From: a virus
Direction: 5' to 3' (one strand)
DNA: 64,000 nucleotides
Virus record (IMG/VR): IMGVR_UViG_3300035212_003113
Coordinates: 124,001-188,000 of that record
In this document: positions 43,512 to 49,832 of the stretch, one piece after another
Numbering within the stretch: the stretch's first letter is position 1
Layout of the letters: each line of letters starts with the position of its first letter
Notes under the pieces: model-generated
Told to the model about the DNA's origin: nothing
What the model saw: the letters and a program-made list of their open reading frames with translations, nothing else
Database searches by the model: none
Program-made: the position numbers and the translations under genes

Positions 43512-44211
43512 CATATCAGGAGTAGCATTTCCAAAGATGGAGATTGCTCCAACCATGTACGGCGACTGGGAATCCCTGTTTTCTGGTGCTGCGAAAATAG
43601 ACATCGTACCCGCTGCAATTCAGAGTTGCTTTTTTAACACCAAGCATAATCTGTACTCTGGTCCAGATGAATGGGTCCAGCACTTGAATATGGTTGCGGA
43701 CCTCTCCCGTAGTCTGGGGTGCTTTTACTTGGTCGTAGGTAGCCCAGGTGCTCGTTTCGCGCCGGCCCACATGCTAGGCGTCCCCGGCGAGTTATCCGCA
43801 GCAGACCGTGTATTGGCAAATGTGCTTGCAAAAGCTGCCGACTCAAACAAAGACATCTTTTTTGGGCTAGAGGCAAATCCGGTCAAGTATGGAGCGAATA
43901 CGGCTACAGATGCTGCCTCAGCAATAAGAATAGCAGAGTTTGCAGATCGCAGCAATATATGCTTTCATATTGACACGGGTTGCCTAAGGGTTGCGGGCGA
44001 TGATCCGGTTCAAGTATTATCAGATGGCGCTGCAATAATTAAACGTGGCCACGTCTCTATGCCCGACTTGCTGCCATACGACGGGTCGGAGCGCGAGTTC
44101 ATACGCAAGGCGCTGCAGCTTGGCATAGGACTGAGTTATGAGGCTCGACCCAGTGCAACTGGAGAGGATGGTGCTGCACGTTTTTTGCAGGATGTTGAAG
44201 CAGCTTTATAG
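43489..44211 (+). CDS. Sugar phosphate isomerase/epimerase-like TIM-barrel protein
   Basis: A 240-residue protein of the xylose-isomerase-like TIM-barrel fold. Metal-binding/catalytic segments are visible in order: FFGLEANPVKYG (Glu), CFHIDTGCLR (Asp/His region), GHVSMPD, and GLSYEARP (last Glu). The start is uncertain. TTG 43489, overlapping the SDR gene by 23 bases, keeps the first barrel strand (HVAICSISG); no ATG does so without overlapping further. It is the last gene of the glycosyltransferase-oxidoreductase-SDR-isomerase run, which reads as a pathway making or altering one sugar. Confidence 0.72.
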   Translation: MQHVAICSISGVAFPKMEIAPTMYGDWESLFSGAAKIDIVPAAIQSCFFNTKHNLYSGPDEWVQHLNMVADLSRSLGCFYLVVGSPGARFAPAHMLGVPGELSAADRVLANVLAKAADSNKDIFFGLEANPVKYGANTATDAASAIRIAEFADRSNICFHIDTGCLRVAGDDPVQVLSDGAAIIKRGHVSMPDLLPYDGSEREFIRKALQLGIGLSYEARPSATGEDGAARFLQDVEAAL

Positions 44212-44239
44212 GAATAGTTTAGAATGTTAACGGTGAAAT

Positions 44240-44560
44240 ATGAAGTCAAAGTGCAATGAATGCTGGGATCTGGCGCGGCAGTTTGCCGCTGCGGGCGACT
44301 CGGATCATGCTGCAGAGGCGGCGGAGCTGGGTCATAAATTTGCGGTCGCCGAGCGCCGGCCCCGTAAAGCTGAGCACGATCACGAGGGCCGCATGGCCGT
44401 TGGAGAGCTGAGCTCGCTTGCGAAAAACGTAGACGAGCTACGCTCTCTCGTAGGTAAAGACGACGAGCTTCCGGGCTGGGTCTCGGCCTATATTACGCTC
44501 GCTTCGGATTACATGAACAGCGTCGCGCAATACATGCGCCATCCTGACGACGAAGAGTAG
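44240..44560 (+). CDS. Hypothetical helical phage protein
   Basis: A 106-residue protein. The C-terminal motif ELPGWVSAYITLASDYMNSVAQYM is a pattern I recall from small phage proteins, often located near capsid genes (LPxWVxxKIxxAxDYLxxVxxYL), function unknown. The N-terminal half has paired Cys (KCNEC) and a His-containing acidic stretch. It begins 28 bases after the isomerase gene. Confidence 0.6.
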   Translation: MKSKCNECWDLARQFAAAGDSDHAAEAAELGHKFAVAERRPRKAEHDHEGRMAVGELSSLAKNVDELRSLVGKDDELPGWVSAYITLASDYMNSVAQYMRHPDDEE

Positions 44561-44616
44561 TCACTCGTCTGGCGATATATCTCCTGCCCCTCTATACAGA
44601 GCCACAGGAGATTGTC

Positions 44617-45678
44617 ATGAGTGACATAGGAATTACGTTTGATGATATTACGCTGGTACCGCAGCTAAATGAAGTGCGGAGCCGCAGCGAAGTTGTACTG
44701 GAAACAGTGTTAGGAGAAGTCCGACCACTGATGCTAAAAATTCCTCTTATTAGCGCTCCGATGGACACAGTGTCAAGTCCTGCGCTTGCAGCGTTGCTCT
44801 CTGACCGCGGCGGAATCTGTATCCTTCATCGCTATTTATCTATTGCTGACCAGGTAGCTCAGGTGCATGCTGCACGTGATTTCGCCCAGAACAAGGACGA
44901 GTTTCAAGTAGGCGCAGCGGTCGGCTCTACTGGCGACTACGAAGAACGGGCGGCGGCGCTTGTTGAGGCCGGAGTTGTGACAATCTGTGTCGACGTCGCC
45001 CACGGGCATTCGCGCGTGGTCGCAGATGCAATAAGGTCTTTGCGAAAGACGCACCCATCGCTCCACATAATGGCCGGAAATATTGCAACGGCAGAGGCTT
45101 ATGATTATCTTGTCGATGCCGGCGCAGATTCACTGCGGGTTTCGATTGGCAGTGGCTCGTGCTGCGAGACACGAGTAAACACTGGCCATGGACTTCCTGC
45201 GCTATACAGCGTAATAGATGTTGTGGCCAATGCTGGAACAGGACAACCGAATACAGCAGGACGCCGTCGTCCCGCTGGCGTCATTCTGGACGGAGGGATT
45301 CGTAACCCTGGCGACATTGTCAAATCACTTGCAGTAGGCGCCCATGCAGTTATGATGGGCAGCATGTTTGCTGGTACAGATGAGTCGCCAGGCAAGAGGA
45401 TTACGGTTAATGGCAAAGATAAAATCCTCTTCCGTGGAATGGCGTCGGCAGACTCTCAGCTAGAGTGGCGTGGCTTCGTTGGCAGCGAAGAGGGCACTTC
45501 TCATTACGTAGACCCAAAGGGCTCTGCCTCTGTAGTAGTAGATAAGATTCTGAACGGGGTGCGATCTGGCTTTACTTATACAGGAGCAAGAAACTTAGCA
45601 GAGTTTCATGCAAAGGCCCGATTTGTGAAACAGACCCTGTCCGGCCTAGTAGAGGGTCGCCCGCACATCAAACTTTGA
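44617..45678 (+). CDS. IMP dehydrogenase / GMP reductase family enzyme
   Basis: A TIM-barrel enzyme acting at the IMP/XMP/GMP node of purine metabolism. The 353-residue protein has TFDDITLVPQ (family start), PLISAPMDTVS, GNIATAEA, and the active-site loop GSGSCCETR with catalytic-position C183, then GHGLP and LDGGIRNPGDIVKSLAVGAHAVMMGS. It has no CBS domains. The loop reads CCET rather than ICTT, and the NAD/flap region near RGMASADSQ resembles both subfamilies, so IMPDH versus GMPR cannot be settled. AGGAG lies 8 bases before ATG 44617. It may supply guanine nucleotides during infection or an unusual base. Confidence 0.85.
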   Translation: MSDIGITFDDITLVPQLNEVRSRSEVVLETVLGEVRPLMLKIPLISAPMDTVSSPALAALLSDRGGICILHRYLSIADQVAQVHAARDFAQNKDEFQVGAAVGSTGDYEERAAALVEAGVVTICVDVAHGHSRVVADAIRSLRKTHPSLHIMAGNIATAEAYDYLVDAGADSLRVSIGSGSCCETRVNTGHGLPALYSVIDVVANAGTGQPNTAGRRRPAGVILDGGIRNPGDIVKSLAVGAHAVMMGSMFAGTDESPGKRITVNGKDKILFRGMASADSQLEWRGFVGSEEGTSHYVDPKGSASVVVDKILNGVRSGFTYTGARNLAEFHAKARFVKQTLSGLVEGRPHIKL

Positions 45679-45687
45679 GAGTCTAAT

Positions 45688-46449
45688 ATGAGCTATGCAG
45701 ATGGATATTGTTACTGGCCAGTTGATTATTCTATTATTCCGTCTGCGGCAGATGGCGTACTCTTGACAAAGTCTTCAAAGACCGAGGGCGCGCGAGCAGT
45801 TGTCGACGCAAGCTGGCAGGTGCCGGCTACAGCAACGCAGCTTCACAAGGTTAATCAAGGGGCGCATGCTTCTGCCGCAGATCTTGTAGAGCAGCAGATA
45901 GTTGGCATACGCAACGGCGCCAGTATTGATCTATATAAGATAGATTTTGTCAGTAAGCATAGGCCAGATCATGATCTGCATGATCGCGTAGATATGCTTG
46001 TGCTATCCGGTCTAATTAGCAAAGAGGTTCGCACGCTGACGTACTGGACTGACTTTGACGCAGAACTGATTCTACCTAAAACAGCTGCATCCAGCAGACT
46101 TTTTGTAGAAGATCTGCTTAAGCCGAAGGTAGTGGTAGTGGGAGGAGATGCCGTCGCCCAGCAGAACTCGACTGTTATTGTAGCGAGTACTGCAAAGCAT
46201 TCTTGGCCAGCCGTCAAAAAAGATCAGGATGATCTTGTAAGAATGGAGGCGACGGAGGATGGTGAGTGGAAATTTTGGTCGATTTGGAAAAATGGACCAC
46301 GGGTTTACTATCACCATGGACGTATCGGAGAGCCCTCTGGAAATGAGGGCGTCTACGTGGGCAGCTCAGTCCGAGCAGGCGGAGGAGCTGACACCTTTAT
46401 GCAACGCAAAATTGCAGAAAAGGTACGCAAAGGGTATGTAAAAGTGTGA
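45688..46449 (+). CDS. WGR-domain protein
   Basis: A 253-residue protein. Residues about 65-150 are homologous to the middle of the protein at 5775. The last about 75 residues form a WGR domain: WKFWSIWKNGPRVYYHHGRIGE corresponds to the strand and GRIG core, and AEKVRKGYVKV is the typical closing helix (eK--kGY--v). WGR domains in PARP2/3 and bacterial proteins bind DNA 5' ends or nicks. With the ligase N-terminus and the degenerate paralogue, this is the third WGR-like protein in the window. It starts 9 bases after the IMPDH-like gene. Confidence 0.8.
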   Translation: MSYADGYCYWPVDYSIIPSAADGVLLTKSSKTEGARAVVDASWQVPATATQLHKVNQGAHASAADLVEQQIVGIRNGASIDLYKIDFVSKHRPDHDLHDRVDMLVLSGLISKEVRTLTYWTDFDAELILPKTAASSRLFVEDLLKPKVVVVGGDAVAQQNSTVIVASTAKHSWPAVKKDQDDLVRMEATEDGEWKFWSIWKNGPRVYYHHGRIGEPSGNEGVYVGSSVRAGGGADTFMQRKIAEKVRKGYVKV

Positions 46450-46481
46450 TATTGCCGTACAGGCAGAAACGAGAATAATAA

Positions 46482-46745
46482 GTGGAAGATAATAAGGGGC
46501 GGCGTTTCTTTCGCCGTCGAGACCGCAACGAGGATGACTCGTTTGAGGTCAAAGTAGTACTCCGTGATGGAGAGACTGCTGAGTCGTTAGTTAGACGTTT
46601 CAAATGGGCCGTTGAGGCCAGTGGCGTACTGAAGGAGGTGAAAGATCGTGAATACGCCATGACGCCGTCTGAAAAAGCAAAATTCAAACAGCGCCGCGCT
46701 GCAAAGCGCCGAAACAAGTCTAGGCAAGATCGAGACGAGGGATGA
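46482..46745 (+). CDS. rpsU: Ribosomal protein bS21 homologue
   Basis: An 87-residue homologue of small-subunit protein bS21, which sits near the anti-Shine-Dalgarno end of 16S rRNA and helps initiation. The core EVKVVLRDGETAESLVRRF, KWAVEASGVL, EVKDREYAMTPSEKAKFK and RAAKRRNK follows the bacterial pattern (v-v--ge----alrRFKr-vek-GvL-e-r-re-y--Ps--rk-k---a-kr). An extra basic N-terminus (GRRFFRRRDRN) is added. It starts at GTG 46482. Phage bS21 genes are known from several large and marine phages. A terminator follows directly, so it is the last gene of its unit. Confidence 0.92.
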   Translation: MEDNKGRRFFRRRDRNEDDSFEVKVVLRDGETAESLVRRFKWAVEASGVLKEVKDREYAMTPSEKAKFKQRRAAKRRNKSRQDRDEG

Positions 46746-46750
46746 TTCCC

Positions 46751-46779
46751 AAACGGCCGGAGTAAAATCCGGCCGTTTC
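46751..46779 (+). terminator. Rho-independent terminator after the bS21 gene
   Basis: Perfect 10-bp stem AAACGGCCGG / CCGGCCGTTT around an 8-base loop. The T-run is short (TTT within the stem, then CTG), so termination may be partial. Confidence 0.75.
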
Positions 46780-46856
46780 TGCTATTAAATGGACAGCTGT
46801 ATTTTGTCTGCAGTTTAAGGCCACTGGATCTAGCTTGCAGAGTAGGAGTATAATTC

Positions 46857-47444
46857 GTGGCTAGACCTAAGAAACCAATTACGCCAATCGCGCCGCCACC
46901 GATCCAGCAGGGCCGGGATCGCATACTGCCGCACAATCCAAAGCGCAGCATATTGCTATTTGGAGAAGTGAATACAGATATGACAAAGCAACTGGCGGAG
47001 CAGATAGCGGTTCTCCTAAAAGAGGACGATAAGAGTCCTATTTGCGTAGTGGTCAATACTGAAGGAGGCGGTGTTTATGAATCATTTGCAATGCATGATC
47101 TCATTCGCGCCTGTTCCGTGCCGATCTACACGTACGGTCTTGGTACGGTAATGAGCGCCGGCACGATTATGCTTGCAGCAGGCAAAAAGCGGTATGCTTA
47201 TCCTAACTGCTGGATCATGGCTCATGAGCCGTGGTTTGTTGGCTCAGAGCTACGAGCAGGCGAGCTGAAAGCAGACCTGATGCACAATGAAAAACTGAGC
47301 ATGGTTTTCTACGGGCTTTATAGCCGTTACTGTCAGAAGCCAGCAGACATTATTGAAAACGATCTAAATGGCAGGACGATATACTTCAATGCAATCGAGG
47401 CGAAGAAGTATGGATTTGTGGACGACATCGTAGATATCGACTAG
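46857..47444 (+). CDS. clpP: ClpP-type serine protease
   Basis: A 195-residue subunit of the barrel-shaped ClpP protease family, which needs an unfoldase partner. Catalytic residues align as S100 in TVMSAGTIM, H123 in WIMAHEP and D169 in ENDLNGR, with the usual S-H-D spacing. The family patterns LLFGEVN, VVVNTEGGGVYESFAMHD and NAIEAKKYGFVDDIV are clear. It starts at GTG 46857 with AGGAG 8 bases upstream. The N-terminal Pro-rich stretch (PITPIAPPPIQQG) may be a propeptide or replace the axial loops. No ClpA/X is in the window, so it may use host unfoldases or act in prohead maturation; ClpP-fold enzymes serve as head proteases in some phages. Confidence 0.93.
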   Translation: MARPKKPITPIAPPPIQQGRDRILPHNPKRSILLFGEVNTDMTKQLAEQIAVLLKEDDKSPICVVVNTEGGGVYESFAMHDLIRACSVPIYTYGLGTVMSAGTIMLAAGKKRYAYPNCWIMAHEPWFVGSELRAGELKADLMHNEKLSMVFYGLYSRYCQKPADIIENDLNGRTIYFNAIEAKKYGFVDDIVDID

Positions 47445-47494
47445 CTGGTCTGCTCGGAATATGACCCAGCTTCTAATGAGAAGGGCTAGGCGCA

Positions 47495-47803
47495 GTGAAC
47501 AGAGCAGATCTTGTATTAGGATGCAACGGTCGGGAGGAGCACGGCATATGCTTGTGCGGTGGTACCTCATCTGTCTTGCTAGATATGGCCAGTATATCCG
47601 TTACAGATCGCAGATTCTACGATTACATGTTCAAGCTAATGCGGCTCGAGACCCGGCCAATTACAGACTACAATGCTGTCATTAGCGCCCTCCAGTTCTT
47701 GAAAGATTCGTATCTAACCGAGCAGCAATATAATTCTATCGGCGAGTGGTTGCGCTTTCATAAGCGCTGCGGTATATATATGTACAGGAGTTCCTATGAG
47801 TAA
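47495..47803 (+). CDS. Hypothetical protein
   Basis: A 102-residue protein starting at GTG 47495, with Cys-containing CNGREEHGICLCGG near the N-terminus and a helical C-terminal half (AVISALQFLKDSYLTEQQYNS). Function unknown. It ends with an 8-base overlap with the next gene. It is preferred over an alternative frame starting at 47461, which lacks the overlapping layout and has a biased Arg/Gln composition. Confidence 0.5.
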   Translation: MNRADLVLGCNGREEHGICLCGGTSSVLLDMASISVTDRRFYDYMFKLMRLETRPITDYNAVISALQFLKDSYLTEQQYNSIGEWLRFHKRCGIYMYRSSYE

Positions 47804-48158
47804 GCAGATGAGTCCAACAAAGCTTTCTGCGGCATATCGCAAGCTGCAGGATGCTCAGGATTCAATGACTGCCGCAGGGAAAAGCTTCTGGGCATATTTT
47901 AAATCTCGTCCACTTGATGCAGACATGGAGCAGCTAAATACCGCGGCGAAAAATCTAAATGCGGTCACTACTGCCGAAGGAGCACAGACCAGCGCCACGC
48001 TGGCACTAAACGGTCTGTTGCATTTGGCTTCGCGGATTCGAGATCTAGAGGAAGAGAATCGCAGTTTGCGCAGACGTCTAGAAAGGTTGGAAGCAAATGC
48101 AGAACGGCCGAGTGAAGTTCCAGCAGAGCAACCACCAGCTGAAATCACTCCTGAGTGA
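47796..48158 (+). CDS. Hypothetical coiled-coil protein
   Basis: A 120-residue helical protein. A strong coiled coil (ASRIRDLEEENRSLRRRLERLEANA, about residues 76-100) is followed by a Pro/Glu tail. AGGAG lies 5 bases before the ATG. It overlaps the primase-type zinc finger gene by 62 bases. It may be an oligomeric partner in the replication/recombination block; no family recognised. Confidence 0.6.
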   Translation: MSKQMSPTKLSAAYRKLQDAQDSMTAAGKSFWAYFKSRPLDADMEQLNTAAKNLNAVTTAEGAQTSATLALNGLLHLASRIRDLEEENRSLRRRLERLEANAERPSEVPAEQPPAEITPE

Positions 48159-48669
48159 GCGAGCAGCGGAATCAGCATTCGCTCTACTCTCCGCAAGGCG
48201 TCAGCTACAGGCAGGCAGTGGAAAGTTTACGCACAAATGCAGCTGTCCTCATCCTGCCCATAAAGGTGGCAGCGAGAAGACGGCTAGTTTTTACTTTAGC
48301 CGTGACACAGGGCAATTCTTCTGCTTTGGCTGCAACATATATGGCAACGCTTTTGATCTAATCTCTTTGCTGGGAGGCAGCAGCGACAATGCTCTTGATG
48401 CCGCAATGCAACAGGGACCTATTGCGATACCAGAGACGCCAAACATTCAAAAGCTAATTGGCGATCACAGCAGAAAACTAGTCAAGAAGTGTAGAAGTAA
48501 GCTGGCGGCCGCGGTGGGCGGATCAACCTGGGAAGCAGACTTTAAGTGGATGCAGGACTTCTATTGTAAGCTCGACAAGATACTTCCAGAGCTAGAGGAC
48601 GAATCGGCAGAGCAGATTCATGGACGGTTTCTCCAGTTCAACATGGAGCTAAACAGGAGATTTAAGTGA
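48097..48669 (+). CDS. Stand-alone DnaG-type CHC2 zinc-binding protein
   Basis: A 190-residue protein containing the zinc-binding domain of bacterial primase, which selects the primer start site: C-x-C-x-H (KCSCPHPAHKG) at about residues 48-58, then SFYFSRDTGQFFCFGCNIYGNAFDLISLLGG with the second C-x2-C pair. The C-terminal part is helical and has no TOPRIM or other primase catalytic motif. The catalytic part may be encoded elsewhere in the genome, or this may be a regulatory or helicase-binding half. It is directly upstream of the SbcD gene. Confidence 0.8.
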   Translation: MQNGRVKFQQSNHQLKSLLSERAAESAFALLSARRQLQAGSGKFTHKCSCPHPAHKGGSEKTASFYFSRDTGQFFCFGCNIYGNAFDLISLLGGSSDNALDAAMQQGPIAIPETPNIQKLIGDHSRKLVKKCRSKLAAAVGGSTWEADFKWMQDFYCKLDKILPELEDESAEQIHGRFLQFNMELNRRFK

Positions 48670-49832
48670 TTGGAATTATTGGCGACTGCCATCTTGGGGC
48701 AAGTCTAAAAGCAGGAACAAAAGATCCGGTAACAGGAATACCGAGCCGTCTGATAGATTATCACAACACTCTGCTATTTTGTATCGAGGATATTGCGAAG
48801 ACGTGCGATACAATCGTATTCACTGGCGATATCTTCGAGCACAGATATCCTCACATGATTCAGCAGCAGATGTTCAGCAATGCATTGCGCCGAGCACTGG
48901 AGCTTGGCATCAAGCAGATACATATCCTTATTGGGAATCATGATCAGCAGCGGACCGCTAGTACGACTACGCTGGCGTATCTCTCAGAGCTAAAGCTGCC
49001 CAATATCGTCATCCATGATGATCCGAGCACTGTCCGATTGGGAGATCATGCCCTGCATTTCTTCCCGTATCGCGACAGGAAATATCTCGCTGCTGCCTCA
49101 TATATCGAGGGCATCGCCGCTGCAGATGCAATTATTGCCGAGCTAGCCTCACATAGGGCGCCAGGCTCTAATGTTCTGATTGGTCACATGGCAATCGAAG
49201 GTACCTTCTTTGCTGAAGAAGAGGCAGAGCTTTATACGGATAACGAGCTGATGTTGCCGAAAGCCAGCTTTGCGCCGTTTGATCTAACAATCATGGGCCA
49301 TGTGCATACGCCCGGTCTGGTTTGCGAATCTCCGCCAATTTATTATGTTGGCTCACTCGAGAAGCGCGGCGCGTTTGAAAGCCACAAGAAGCAGTATTGT
49401 TTGCTTGATCTTGAAAACCGCTGTGCAGAATGGAAGACACTGCCGTGCCGAGATTTTTTCGAGTACGAAGTCGTAATGCAGAAAACAGGCACCGACTTGA
49501 TGGCAGTCATGCTACAGGAGATCGACAAGCAGATAGGTGACACCGCTCTGCGAGGCTGCATAGCAAAAGCGGCCGTCACGATTTCGTCTGATGATATCGG
49601 TCACCTGAATACAGAGCAACTGGTGATGCATCTCGGCACAAAAGGCTGCGCGTTCGTTTATCCGCCCACCGTCTCTGTAAAGACCGAGCGAGCTGCCCGC
49701 AGCGACATCAAAGAGCTTGGCTCAGACACCGAGACGTGGGCGCAATATGTCCAGGGAATTATCCCTGATAAAGATTTTGCCGCACAGTTAATTGCTACCG
49801 GTAACAGCATAATTGCAGAGGAAGAAGCATGA
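48666..49832 (+). CDS. SbcD/Mre11-type nuclease (T4 gp47 equivalent)
   Basis: The nuclease half of the SbcCD/Mre11-Rad50 complex that processes DNA ends and hairpins. The 388-residue protein has the metallophosphoesterase motifs GDCHLG (6-11), FTGDIFEH, IGNHDQ, IGHMAIEG and GHVHTPG. It starts at GTG 48666, overlapping the previous stop, and ends in a 4-base overlap with the Rad50 half, so the two are made in step. In T4-like phages gp46/47 are needed for recombination-dependent replication and host DNA breakdown. Confidence 0.95.
   Translation: MIGIIGDCHLGASLKAGTKDPVTGIPSRLIDYHNTLLFCIEDIAKTCDTIVFTGDIFEHRYPHMIQQQMFSNALRRALELGIKQIHILIGNHDQQRTASTTTLAYLSELKLPNIVIHDDPSTVRLGDHALHFFPYRDRKYLAAASYIEGIAAADAIIAELASHRAPGSNVLIGHMAIEGTFFAEEEAELYTDNELMLPKASFAPFDLTIMGHVHTPGLVCESPPIYYVGSLEKRGAFESHKKQYCLLDLENRCAEWKTLPCRDFFEYEVVMQKTGTDLMAVMLQEIDKQIGDTALRGCIAKAAVTISSDDIGHLNTEQLVMHLGTKGCAFVYPPTVSVKTERAARSDIKELGSDTETWAQYVQGIIPDKDFAAQLIATGNSIIAEEEA

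Noticed and set aside
46397-47056. Reverse frame of 219 codons opposite the bS21 gene and the clpP start
   Set aside because: It spans two well-supported forward genes and a terminator, is Ser/Arg-rich and has no recognisable domain.
47461-47685. Alternative 74-codon frame overlapping the hypothetical gene at 47495
   Set aside because: The 47495 frame has the typical overlap with the next gene and protein-like composition; the alternative has neither.
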